Assembly (NCBI GenBank): GCA_910575625.1
Contig: CAJTFD010000024.1
Location: forward strand, 1 to 33,915
Reading direction: 5' to 3'
DNA from: Clostridia bacterium
GTDB lineage: Bacteria > Bacillota > Clostridia > Lachnospirales > Lachnospiraceae
DNA length: 33,915 nucleotides
In this document: piece after piece, positions 7,960 through 15,812 of the stretch
Position numbering within the stretch: position 1 is the first letter of the stretch
Layout: each line of letters starts with the position of its first letter
Notes under the pieces: model-generated
Databases searched by the model: none
What the model was told of the DNA's origin: nothing
The model's input: the letters and a program-made list of their open reading frames with translations, nothing else
Made by a program: the position numbers and the translations under genes

Positions 7960-8382
7960 TCAAAACCAATTTGCCTGTTCTTTTCTAAATTGTGGTACAT
8001 CGCCATGTTGATATGGGTTATAATTATTTAAATTACAGCCAAATTCTTTTAACAATTTTATTTTGTTATCAGATGTCCATTCGATAAGTGACATACCATC
8101 AAATTCCTCAATGCTACCATCGTTCATCTCATTCTTAAAATACCATTCTACAATAGTTTGGCTTTCCTTATGGAAGTACTGTTTTATATCCCATACAAGA
8201 ACTTTACCACGAGTGTTCCATTCTTCAAACCAATGTTTAACGGTTATACGGTTTTCATATTTCGGACTCCAACTTTCAATATAAATAACATCTTCCGTAA
8301 AAATATCATCTATCCCTAAGTCTTTTTTTTGCAGCCACATATCAAACCACAAACGGATTATCCTTTCTCTTTGATTCATCAT
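7960..8382 (-). CDS. NTF2-like (SnoaL-type) protein
   Basis: 140 aa. Features typical of the NTF2-like cone fold: an N-terminal helix RERIIRLWFDMWL, an early D-I-F-T-E-D-V-I-Y-I-E strand, WFEEWNTRGKVLVWDIKQY, then repeated beta strands with WYFKNEM, FDGMSLIEW and KLLKEFG. SnoaL-like members are small cyclases, isomerases or binding proteins; the substrate cannot be predicted. AGAGGTG precedes the ATG. It lies between the unknown 148-aa gene and the C_GCAxxG_C_C gene with short gaps, so the cluster is probably one transcript. Confidence 0.72.
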   Translation of the reverse strand: MMNQRERIIRLWFDMWLQKKDLGIDDIFTEDVIYIESWSPKYENRITVKHWFEEWNTRGKVLVWDIKQYFHKESQTIVEWYFKNEMNDGSIEEFDGMSLIEWTSDNKIKLLKEFGCNLNNYNPYQHGDVPQFRKEQANWF

Positions 8383-8407
8383 TCAACACCTCTATAAGCT
8401 AATGTTG

Positions 8408-8854
8408 TCAACGGCATTCATTTTCACTTCGTCGTCCAGTGCCATGCCTGTAGTTTTCTAAACGCTGTTTATAGCTTTGAGCAATCAGACTTTTTTCAGT
8501 AATACTACCGTCTGCATTGATAATATTGCCGTCCTCATTATTCCATGCCTTAATTGCTATATCCATTAATGGCTCTACAATCTTCATTGGCAATTCATCA
8601 AGATTATCAATTGCAAGCCACGGAAATGCACGAAACATTTTATCATTACCAATAAGGAACATATAGCCTATCAGCTCTTTTTCACTAAAAACAAAATAAA
8701 ACTGTGGCATTTTTTCTCCAAATGCCTTATCCATTATCCGACGCATTGTTTTTATACTTCCATATGCAGGAAAAAAACCAATGGAGCTTAAAGAATTTAA
8801 AGCGAATTTCCGTTGCTCAAGTGACATATTCCGATAATTATAAAACCGTTCCAT
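8408..8854 (-). CDS. Unrecognised cargo protein (possibly acetyltransferase-like)
   Basis: 148 aa. ATG 8854 is chosen because AAAGGTG is 9 nt upstream; the GTG at 8866 would be too close. The sequence has a segment QFYFVFSEKELIGYMFLIG that looks like the central beta strands of a GNAT fold, and an aromatic-rich middle, but no clear acetyl-CoA P-loop. I do not recognise the family. It is AT-rich and sits between the 81-aa gene and the NTF2-like gene. Confidence 0.6.
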   Translation of the reverse strand: MERFYNYRNMSLEQRKFALNSLSSIGFFPAYGSIKTMRRIMDKAFGEKMPQFYFVFSEKELIGYMFLIGNDKMFRAFPWLAIDNLDELPMKIVEPLMDIAIKAWNNEDGNIINADGSITEKSLIAQSYKQRLENYRHGTGRRSENECR

Positions 8855-8895
8855 ACACCACCACACCTTTCAAATAAAATTCATCTTTCTCTTTG

Positions 8896-9141
8896 TCACT
8901 CTTGATAACCAATGACAGCAATGACTTTTTCTTCTTTTAAAATGAAAGCAACTTTCTTCCCCTCTTTCAGCAATTCATTTTTACAAGTCAAAATATCTTC
9001 GGATACATTATTTGGAAGTTCAGATAAAACAATGTATTCACTATTATAAATACCAGATTTGTAATCTATAAAAATCTGCTCTAATTGTTCCAAACTAATT
9101 TCTTTTGCAGGCAACCATGAAAAAATATCTAATACTTTCAT
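8896..9141 (-). CDS. Unrecognised small cargo protein
   Basis: 81 aa, no family recognised. It opens MKVLDIFSWLPAKEISLEQL and has alternating helix and strand, ending in KVAFILKEEKVIAVIGYQE, which reads like two beta strands. AGAGGGA lies upstream at normal spacing. A candidate -10 TATAAT at 9179-9184 may give it and the three downstream genes their own promoter, separate from the phzF-like gene. Confidence 0.6.
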   Translation of the reverse strand: MKVLDIFSWLPAKEISLEQLEQIFIDYKSGIYNSEYIVLSELPNNVSEDILTCKNELLKEGKKVAFILKEEKVIAVIGYQE

Positions 9142-9178
9142 TAAAACTATCCCTCTTTACTCAATCCCCATAGCGTCT

Positions 9179-9208
9179 ATTATACTTTAAAAAAATAAAA
9201 ATTTGGTC
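9179..9208 (-). promoter_or_regulatory. Possible promoter for the four-gene cargo cluster
   Basis: Minus strand AAAG-TATAAT-AGACG with a T/A-rich upstream tract in the 76-bp gap between the PhzF-like gene and the 81-aa gene. The -10 matches consensus perfectly, but no convincing -35 is seen. Confidence 0.35.
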
Positions 9209-9217
9209 GCATCATAG

Positions 9218-9991
9218 TCATAACAAAATACTTCCTTTTGAATAAATGACTGCATTTCCTGAAATTTTTATATTATTATTGCTACATTCACAATAGAGAG
9301 TGCCTCCTCTTTTAGATAATTGTTTTGCCAATAGTTTATTTTTTCCCAACTTATTGCTCCATATTGGTACTAAAGTGCTGTGGGCAGAACCTGTTACTGG
9401 GTCTTCAAACATCAATTCTGGACAAAAATATCTCGAAACAAAATCAGCATTATTACCCTTTGCTGTTATTACAATTCCAAGCCAAGAATCTAATTTTTTA
9501 AGTTTCGTATAATCTGGAATATAATTTTTAACTTCTTCTTCATTATTCATTACTACATATAAATCCCGTTCAGAATAAAGCTCAAGCGGCTCAAAACTGA
9601 GTGATTCAACAATATCTGGCTTTTTCATAATACTCTGTGCTATTCTTTTTGGAAAAGTCATTTCATACAAATCCCCTTTTCGAATAACGCTTAAAACGCC
9701 ACTAACAGTTTCAAAATTAACTTTATCTGAATTGCAACCTAAGTAATTAAAGACAATAAAAGCAGCTGCTAATGTTGCGTGACCACAAAGGTCTATTTCA
9801 AATGATGGCGTAAACCATCTTAATATATAATCCTTGCCATTCTTATAAATAAATGCTGTTTCGGATAAATTATTTTCAAATGCTATATTTTGCATAACTT
9901 CATTGGAAAGTGTTTTTTCTGACACACATATGCAAGCTGGATTGCCACTAAACAACTTATCAGTAAAAGCATCAACCACATAGTAATCCAT
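9218..9991 (-). CDS. PhzF family isomerase-like protein
   Basis: 257 aa, the normal length for PhzF-like enzymes, which are epimerase/isomerase-type proteins built from two similar halves. The N-terminus MDYYVVDAFTDKLFSGNPACI is typical. The catalytic glutamate is E44 in NNLSETAF. The DLCGHATLAAA motif is at about 67-77, and EDPVTGSAHSTLVP in the second half is its mirror. ATG 9991 is chosen for its AAAGGTG site. Substrate is unknown; the natural role of most PhzF-like proteins outside phenazine clusters is undefined. It leads the AT-rich cargo and lies just after the ICE operon terminator. Confidence 0.9.
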   Translation of the reverse strand: MDYYVVDAFTDKLFSGNPACICVSEKTLSNEVMQNIAFENNLSETAFIYKNGKDYILRWFTPSFEIDLCGHATLAAAFIVFNYLGCNSDKVNFETVSGVLSVIRKGDLYEMTFPKRIAQSIMKKPDIVESLSFEPLELYSERDLYVVMNNEEEVKNYIPDYTKLKKLDSWLGIVITAKGNNADFVSRYFCPELMFEDPVTGSAHSTLVPIWSNKLGKNKLLAKQLSKRGGTLYCECSNNNIKISGNAVIYSKGSILL

Positions 9992-10066
9992 ATTAGGCAC
10001 CTTTCACACTTTAAATTTTTGTTTATTTTACCATATACTTATGAAATTTTCCACTACATGGTTATG

Positions 10067-10105
10067 TAAAAGACGGCATCAGCTTTCACACCAACACCGC
10101 CTTTT
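10067..10105 (-). terminator. Probable terminator after the DUF6664-like gene
   Basis: On the minus strand GGCGGTGTTGG can pair along 11 positions (several G-U) with CTGATGCCGTC, followed by TTTTAC. It ends the helicase-DUF6664 transcript and marks the border between GC-richer ICE core and AT-rich cargo. Confidence 0.5.
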
Positions 10106-10119
10106 CCTCGGTCAGTCCA

Positions 10120-10449
10120 TTATAAAATCCCTGCTTTTTTCAGATACCCTACGCTGTCATAGCAGCCACGGAAGTAAACCGACTGCATCTCCATATCCGT
10201 AAGTTTGTTTCTAAGCTCCATCACTTTAATCAGTGTGGCACATTCCTCCTCGGTCAGTTCCGCCGATGTTTCCGTGTCAAACACGCCTAAGACTTTCGGA
10301 TATTTCTCATAAAGGCTCTCAATTTCAGCTCTTATGGCACGGTATTCCTCATTTTCTCTGGACAGCTTTGCTATGACAGAGCCAAGGTATTCATTAAAGA
10401 TATTGCTGTGGACATCTACAAAAGTTTCAAATCTGAATGCATCAGACAT
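10120..10449 (-). CDS. Conserved ICE protein (DUF6664-like)
   Basis: 109 aa, mostly helical and acidic. The stretch VHSNIFNEYLGSVIAKLSREN and the Y-P-K-V-L-G-V-F-D-T-E motif are those I associate with the DUF6664 family found downstream of the large helicase in Clostridia ICEs. Function is unknown. A strong GGAGGTGAGG ribosome site precedes the ATG. It follows the C-terminal helicase fragment by 80 nt, the normal ICE order, so this side of the nested insertion is undisturbed. Confidence 0.65.
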   Translation of the reverse strand: MSDAFRFETFVDVHSNIFNEYLGSVIAKLSRENEEYRAIRAEIESLYEKYPKVLGVFDTETSAELTEEECATLIKVMELRNKLTDMEMQSVYFRGCYDSVGYLKKAGIL

Positions 10450-10529
10450 TGTTCCTCACCTCCGACTTTTTCTTACCGTCACTTATTATACTGCCCAGAA
10501 ATCCTCAATACAAATGTGCAAACTGGATT

Positions 10530-11468
10530 TTACCTCTCTCTGTCTGTGCTTTTTTTCTCTGGCTGCTCATCGTTCTGCTCTGGCTCATCGTCAATAACAG
10601 CATTGTCCTTTTCATTCAGATTCAGTTCGATATTGAGGGCGTTCAGCCGCTCCGTCTTTTCTTTCAGCTCATCTTCAAAGGCAAATGGTTTCTTTACTTC
10701 CTCTTTTGCGGTTTCAAGCTGTGCGATGGTTTCCTCCTTTCTGGTCTTGGCGGCTTCCAGTCTGGCAGGGAGCTTGGCAATCTCATTCTCGATTCGGGTC
10801 AGATTGCCGAGGGCATCCATGCCTAAATCCACTTTATATTTCCACATCCCGCAGAGGTTTAAGCAATAGTTGGCGTTGACGGTATCATAATAAACCTCCA
10901 TCTGAAAGCCACGGTAGCTGCCAATTTCCACTGGATTTGACAGCGGGTTTTCCTTGCAGATGGCAAGGAGCATCTCACCTGCATCCGCCTTTTCTTTGTA
11001 GGTCACGCTGTTTAAGGTCATGGGGCAGAACTTATCCTCCCCCTGCGGCTTATACTGTCTGGCAATCTCCGCATCATTTCCATAGGCTGTGATACGTTCC
11101 TCATAGTTTTTAATATCCTGCGGATAGTGCTTCAATATCCTGTCCTCAAGGTCGTAATGCTCGGAAAGATAGCTCTGCTTCAAGACTTTCAGCTTCGCCA
11201 CCTGCATATCCAAATCCATTTTTTCCTTGAAACGCTCGTCGCCTGTGGCAAGCATTTTGACCTCCGCAAAGGAGAGAGCCACTTCGTCCACGTCCTCGGC
11301 AGAACGGACAGGGCTTTTGCTCGTCATTATCTGGCTGATAAATTTCTGCTTTCCCTCCACCAACTGAAAGAGGTAGGCATCAAAGGTCTGTTCCGTCACA
11401 TAGCGGTAAACTTCAACCTCTGGGAACATATTGCCCTGCCTTTCGAGCCTGCCTTGACGCTGTTCCAA
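10530..11468 (-). CDS. 3' part of the giant MTase-SNF2 helicase gene (split by the nested transposon)
   Basis: 312 codons. The first residues, L-E-Q-R-Q-G-R-L-E-R-Q-G, are helicase motif VI including the arginine finger. The rest has the post-helicase region (FDAYLFQLVEGKQKF, then KSPVRSAEDVDEVALSF) and a C-terminal coiled coil (about 215-290). There is no real start: the frame opens at a TTG without a ribosome site, two nt beyond the transposon end. It is read in the same phase as the 5' part: codon GAT (D) at 23997-23995 would be followed directly by this TTG (L). Probably not made as a useful protein while the transposon is in place. Confidence 0.9.
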   Translation of the reverse strand: MEQRQGRLERQGNMFPEVEVYRYVTEQTFDAYLFQLVEGKQKFISQIMTSKSPVRSAEDVDEVALSFAEVKMLATGDERFKEKMDLDMQVAKLKVLKQSYLSEHYDLEDRILKHYPQDIKNYEERITAYGNDAEIARQYKPQGEDKFCPMTLNSVTYKEKADAGEMLLAICKENPLSNPVEIGSYRGFQMEVYYDTVNANYCLNLCGMWKYKVDLGMDALGNLTRIENEIAKLPARLEAAKTRKEETIAQLETAKEEVKKPFAFEDELKEKTERLNALNIELNLNEKDNAVIDDEPEQNDEQPEKKSTDRER

Positions 11469-13327
11469 ATCAGTCGGTCATTTTTTGCGGACAGTTCAAT
11501 ACATACCATCCTTTTCTGCTCCCTGCTCCTGCGTTTGCTCTCGTTTGACTTCTCCCTCTGTATCCTCTTGGCACAAGCAGGACAATACTTCGATATGCCA
11601 GAGCCGGGGACGTATTCAACGCCGCACACCGTACAATGTTTAGCGGGTAACGCTGTCCACCGCTTCGTGGGTGTGATATGTAATTCACCGACAAAGCCGA
11701 TGAATTTATAGTAAATCTTGATTTCCTGCTTCACGGTTCCGTCCGCCATCTTCTCACGCTCCGAAACAAGTATCTTGTCTATCAGCGCATTTACAACGGT
11801 TGCGTCCAGTTCCTTTAAGCCTTGATAGTTGCGGATAAGGGAGAGGAAGTCACGGATTCCCTGCGATTTCTCATAGCTTTCATTAAGGGTTTCCGTTACC
11901 TCTTTCAGCCTTGCTTCGATTTCAAGCTGTTCTTTCTGGTATTTCCCCGACATCATCTCAAAATTCCGCTCGGTGATACGCTTCATGACCTTATCCTCAT
12001 AGAGAGAGGAAAACAGCCTGTCAAGCTCCGCAAGGCGTTTGTTCAGCTTCTTCCGTTCTTTCTCCATTGCCTTTGCCTTGCTCTGGTCTGTTTCCGTGAG
12101 CCGCTTCTCAATCGCCCTCACCGCCCGCTCGTCATTCACCGCCATATCCGCAAAACGGTTGATGTCGGCAAGGACGGCATTGAATAAGTCCCTCGCTTCA
12201 ATGCTGTGTGCGGTACACATGACATTGCCATACCTGCCATAATTATTACAGGTGTATTGTATGCAGTCGATAATATCGGGGCGTTTCCTCCTGTTGGCGC
12301 TCATAGCCCGCAGAGCATAGCCGCAGTCCGCACATTTGATTACGCCTGCAAAAATATTCTCAAATCCCCCTGCGTTCTGTTCCCGCCTGCGGCTTGTCAT
12401 AAGCTGTTGGACAGTATCAAATTCCTCCTGCGTGACTATCCCCTCATGGGTATCGGGTATCACTTCCCATTCTTCGGGCAGCTTAGAGGGGCGTTTCTTG
12501 CTTTTCATGTTGGCGGCAATCCGTTTGTAGCCCGCAAGGTTTCCCGCATATATCGGGCTTCTTAAAATGCCCCTTACACTGTTTTCGCTCCAGATATAGC
12601 GGTTTTCCTCGTTACCCTCAAAGTAACGCTCGTAACCTGTCGCCCCCTGCTCTGCCGCATAAGCGGCAGGGCGTAAAATGTGCTGACTGTTGATGTGTTT
12701 TCGGATTTTTCCAAGTCCATTCCCTGCTAATGCAAGGTCGAATATCTCCCTTACCACATGGGCAACCTTATCATCAATCAATAGGTGGTTATGGTCGGCG
12801 GGGTCTTTGATATATCCGTAGGGTGCATACGTCCCCATAAATTTCCCCTGCTGAAACCTCGCTCGGTATGCCGATTTTATCTTGACTGACACATCGGCTG
12901 AATACATTTCGTTTAGGATGTTGCGGAATGGCGTGATGTCCATCGCCGATTTATTCAAGGTGTCCACGCCGTCATTGACCGCTATATACCTCACATTATG
13001 CTCTGGGAAAAAGACTTCCAGATATAAGCCGCAGTCAAGGTAATTCCTCCCTAAACGGGATAAATCTTTCGTAATCACGCAGTTTATCCGTCCGTTTTCA
13101 ATGTCCTTAATCATGTTCTGGAAGCTCGGTCTTTGGAAATTCGTACCAGAGTACCCGTCGTCCACATACGTTTTTGCCAAGTGCCATCCCTGCTTTTTCA
13201 CGTAATCGGTGAGTATGGATTTCTGCGTGGCAATGCTCGCACTCTCGTTTTCCGTGCCATCGTCCTTTGACAAGCGGCAGTAAACGCCGACTTCATAAAT
13301 CGGATTCCCCATTTTTATCCCTGCCAT
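11396..13327 (-). CDS. Large serine recombinase (TnpX/TndX-like)
   Basis: 643 aa; excises and integrates the nested transposon. The resolvase domain holds the nucleophile S20 in YCRLSKDD, with R18, and R91/R94 in DLSRLGRN. The recombinase domain spans about 165-320. A zinc ribbon starts at C332-x-x-C335 and pairs with later cysteines (354-370). A coiled coil follows (about 400-490). A second CxxC pair (CTVCG..CPAC, about 590-610) and a Lys/Arg-rich tail finish the protein. GGAGG precedes the ATG at proper spacing. The last 24 residues (after L619) are encoded by host helicase DNA beyond the transposon end. In a circular form the frame would instead stop after one codon at the joint. Confidence 0.95.
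   Translation of the reverse strand: MAGIKMGNPIYEVGVYCRLSKDDGTENESASIATQKSILTDYVKKQGWHLAKTYVDDGYSGTNFQRPSFQNMIKDIENGRINCVITKDLSRLGRNYLDCGLYLEVFFPEHNVRYIAVNDGVDTLNKSAMDITPFRNILNEMYSADVSVKIKSAYRARFQQGKFMGTYAPYGYIKDPADHNHLLIDDKVAHVVREIFDLALAGNGLGKIRKHINSQHILRPAAYAAEQGATGYERYFEGNEENRYIWSENSVRGILRSPIYAGNLAGYKRIAANMKSKKRPSKLPEEWEVIPDTHEGIVTQEEFDTVQQLMTSRRREQNAGGFENIFAGVIKCADCGYALRAMSANRRKRPDIIDCIQYTCNNYGRYGNVMCTAHSIEARDLFNAVLADINRFADMAVNDERAVRAIEKRLTETDQSKAKAMEKERKKLNKRLAELDRLFSSLYEDKVMKRITERNFEMMSGKYQKEQLEIEARLKEVTETLNESYEKSQGIRDFLSLIRNYQGLKELDATVVNALIDKILVSEREKMADGTVKQEIKIYYKFIGFVGELHITPTKRWTALPAKHCTVCGVEYVPGSGISKYCPACAKRIQREKSNESKRRSREQKRMVCIELSAKNDRLIWNSVKAGSKGRAICSQRLKFTAM
11469..11493. repeat. 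Left end of nested transposon: ATC core plus inverted end
   Basis: The core ATC (11469-11471) is also present at the other end (23995-23997). Eleven bp inward lies TTTTGCGGACA (11483-11493), found inverted at the right end (23974-23984). These look like the recombinase half-sites; the core contains the GA dinucleotide known for TnpX/TndX targets. Confidence 0.85.
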
Positions 13328-13381
13328 ACTGTTAAACCTCCGTCTTTGCTCTACTCAATTTCATGTTCCATTGCGTACATT

Positions 13382-13573
13382 CTAAGCGGATATACCCTCA
13401 TTGTCGAAGGTGTCATTTCCCGCAATGCTCTTTCGGATGTCCTCAGAGATAATAGGGATAAACGCTTCGGCAACAGTCTGTGTGCCGACATATTCACGGC
13501 TGACAATCATCTGCACTGGCTGTCTTGCCACAATGCGCTTTCTCTTTCTGCTTGCTTTCTTATCCTCGCCCAT
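13382..13573 (-). CDS. Small basic protein upstream of the recombinase
   Basis: 63 aa from ATG 13573, which has GGAAAGGAAG upstream; a longer upstream reading is rejected. The N-terminus is strongly basic (EDKKASRKRKRIVAR) and the rest (QMIVSREYVGTQTVAEAFIPII) looks like strand-helix. Small proteins of this type lie next to serine recombinases in many Clostridia transposons and are usually uncharacterised. Position suggests a directionality or accessory factor, which is only an inference. Confidence 0.65.
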   Translation of the reverse strand: MGEDKKASRKRKRIVARQPVQMIVSREYVGTQTVAEAFIPIISEDIRKSIAGNDTFDNEGISA

Positions 13574-13644
13574 ACTCAAATCTTCCTTTCCAGACAGGGC
13601 AGTGGAGTATATAAAAATGCTCCCACCCTGCCTATCACACACAA

Positions 13645-13875
13645 TCAATCCCCGCTGTTCAATTCTTTCTGTAATGCTTTAAGGAGAGCCGCCGCTTCAT
13701 CGGCGGTCAACGTGATTCCCTTTCCGCACTTCTCACGGTTGGGGGAAAAGCTGCGGATGTCGTATTTCGGCTCTTTCCCATTCCATGAAATTAAGTTGAT
13801 TTCCTTTGTGTAGCCGCTGTCGCCTGCCGACAACACGGCGATTTCCTTTACCATCTCATATTGAATTTCTTTCAT
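13645..13875 (-). CDS. PC4/YdbC-like single-stranded-DNA-binding protein
   Basis: 76 aa. It fits the PC4/YdbC fold: an N-terminal strand (EIAVLSAGDSGYTKEINLISW), then PKYDIRSFSPNREKCGKGITL and a C-terminal helix LTADEAAALLKALQKEL. PC4-like bacterial proteins bind single-stranded DNA and nucleic-acid junctions. Placed between ParB and the recombinase, it could help DNA processing during mobilization or excision. GGGGTAGG precedes the ATG. Confidence 0.82.
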   Translation of the reverse strand: MKEIQYEMVKEIAVLSAGDSGYTKEINLISWNGKEPKYDIRSFSPNREKCGKGITLTADEAAALLKALQKELNSGD

Positions 13876-13952
13876 TTCCTACCCCTTTCCTGTCTTGACT
13901 TTCTGCTTTTTATCTGGATAAAGTTATATATTTATCTCCCGAAAAGAGAAGA

Positions 13953-14807
13953 TTAGCGGCTGTCCCTGCCCCGTTTCCTCTGCAATTCACGCTCCAAAAG
14001 TTTGATGATGGCGTCCTCCATCTGCTTCGGCGTTGTGTTCTTCGGAAAATATTTTTTCAGTTTGCTTGTGTTGATTTTCAAGGTTTCTTTCTGGTTTCCC
14101 TTTTCCTCGGTCATAATCGTAAAGATGGTATCCATATCAAGCCGCCCGCTCTGGCTCAAGGCTTTCATCCGCTGTGCCTGTGAGAGTGAGGGGGTTGCTT
14201 CCTCGCTCTCCATTGTGGCGAATAAATTTTCCTGCTCGTCTTTCTTCAAAAAGGATAGCTCCACCGCAGGCGTGAGGGCGATTTTCCCCTCGTCCACCAT
14301 CTGCAAAATCGGCGGTATCAGTTCCGTCAATCGGATAAATCTCTGCACGGTCATCCTGCCAACGCCGAAGCCCTGCGCCACCTTATCGTCTGTCCGCAAC
14401 TTCGTCCCAACTTGTGACGAGGTTAAGTCTGTGCGGAAACCCTGCCGCTTCATGGCTTCGGATTTCATCTTGTAGGCAAATGCCCTCTCCGATGGCAGGA
14501 TATTTTCTCTTTGGAGATTGCTGTCCACAAGGGTGATGATGGCTCGGTCACGGTCTAAGGACAGGACAAAAGCAGGGATTGTGTTTACCCCTGCAAGCTC
14601 CGAAGCACGGACACGCCGCTGTCCTGCAATCACTTCATAACCGTTCCCGTCCTCTTTTGGGCGTGTGATTATCGGCGTTACGATTCCAAACTCCTTAATG
14701 CTTTCCGCTAATTCCGACAGCATTTCATCTTCCACAACATGGAACGGATTGTCTGGAAATAGATATAAATCTGCTGTCTTTAATACCTTAAAATCCTGTT
14801 TCTTCAA
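13953..14807 (-). CDS. ParB/RepB/Spo0J family partition-like protein
   Basis: 284 aa. The ParB N-terminal domain is visible: P-D-N-P-F (about 18-22), L-A-E-S-I-K-E-F-G-I (about 33-42), and the nucleotide-binding box AGQRRVRASELAG (about 61-73). A KorB/ParB-type helix-turn-helix lies at about 125-150 (KVAQGFGVGRMTVQRFI). The start is TTG 14807, with AGGAGA about 6 nt before it. No ParA partner is seen in the window, so it may act as a regulator or as a maintenance factor for the circular form. It follows the MobV relaxase by 8 nt. Confidence 0.9.
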   Translation of the reverse strand: MKKQDFKVLKTADLYLFPDNPFHVVEDEMLSELAESIKEFGIVTPIITRPKEDGNGYEVIAGQRRVRASELAGVNTIPAFVLSLDRDRAIITLVDSNLQRENILPSERAFAYKMKSEAMKRQGFRTDLTSSQVGTKLRTDDKVAQGFGVGRMTVQRFIRLTELIPPILQMVDEGKIALTPAVELSFLKKDEQENLFATMESEEATPSLSQAQRMKALSQSGRLDMDTIFTIMTEEKGNQKETLKINTSKLKKYFPKNTTPKQMEDAIIKLLERELQRKRGRDSR

Positions 14808-14815
14808 TCTGTCTC

Positions 14816-15781
14816 CTACCTTTCTTTTGGTCTGGTTCTGCCTGTTCGTTGTAATTCCTCCAATACTTCTGGCGGGATTTTAGACAGCAGCCGCCCCATC
14901 TGCTCGTTGGTTCTCTGCAATTCAAATATCCTCTGGTTGGCTTTCTGTACCTTTAATTCCTGCTCATACTTTTCATCACGCATACGCCCCGCATAGTCGC
15001 TTTCCTGCCCGATTCTTTCTTTCAAGCTGTCGATATACGCCTGCTGTTTGCCGATTTCCTTAGAGAATTTCTCCACTTCTGGTAGCCATGCGGAGAGTAA
15101 TTCTAACGCCTTATCTCTTTTCTTCCCTGCATTAAAAGCATTGATGTCGGAGAGGGCAGACACGATTTCTTCATACTGTTTATCCAGTCTGCCGCCTAAC
15201 TTGTAGAGCCATGTGGGGATGTGCTTTCGCTTTGTTTCCATTGAGGACTGACCTCTTTCAAGCTGATTCCACCGTGCGGACATACGCTCATGGTAAGAGG
15301 TCTGCCACTCGGATAAGGATTTCTGGTTGCCTAAAATAGATTTTGCTGACAGCTTGTTGTCGGGCGTAAGCGGCACAAAGCACAGGTGCATATGGGGCGT
15401 TCTTTCGTCCATATGGACAACTGCGGAGAGGATATTTTTCTTCCCCACACGCTCCGAAATGAAGTCAAGAGCCGTCTGGAAATAGGCTTTTTGTTCTTCG
15501 GGCGGTAAACTGTTCATAAATTCGGGCGAAGCGGTGATGAGCGTTTCCACCATCATCACGCTGTCTTTCCTTGTCTTGCAACCTGCTTCAGCCACCATTC
15601 GGTTTATCTCTTTCTTGTAGGTGTATTTTGGCGGTGCTATGAGATGGTAATTGTTTTTAGAGCGTCCCACGTCAATGTCGGGATTGCTTTTATAGGCTTC
15701 TTTCTTCCGCTCGTTGTGGCGTTCGCAAGCCGCAACGCCGCCTGCCTTGCGTTTCTGGAAACGTAAAATTGCATAGGACAT
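14816..15781 (-). CDS. MobV-family relaxase (Pre/Mob, TnpZ-like)
   Basis: 321 aa. Nicks the adjacent oriT so that a co-resident conjugative system can transfer the transposon. H22 in the RHNER motif corresponds to the catalytic histidine known in pMV158 MobM. The metal-binding motif is H123-x6-H130-x-H132 (VVHMDERTPHMHLCFVPL). The C-terminal about 130 residues are coiled coil. ATG 15781 is chosen over TTG 15787 because AAAGGAAG spacing fits. Tn4451 carries a comparable Mob protein, TnpZ. The gene lies directly downstream of the oriT region and upstream of ParB. Confidence 0.93.
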   Translation of the reverse strand: MSYAILRFQKRKAGGVAACERHNERKKEAYKSNPDIDVGRSKNNYHLIAPPKYTYKKEINRMVAEAGCKTRKDSVMMVETLITASPEFMNSLPPEEQKAYFQTALDFISERVGKKNILSAVVHMDERTPHMHLCFVPLTPDNKLSAKSILGNQKSLSEWQTSYHERMSARWNQLERGQSSMETKRKHIPTWLYKLGGRLDKQYEEIVSALSDINAFNAGKKRDKALELLSAWLPEVEKFSKEIGKQQAYIDSLKERIGQESDYAGRMRDEKYEQELKVQKANQRIFELQRTNEQMGRLLSKIPPEVLEELQRTGRTRPKER

Positions 15782-15812
15782 AGTCAATCTTCCTTTCTTC
15801 GGCTGGTAATCT

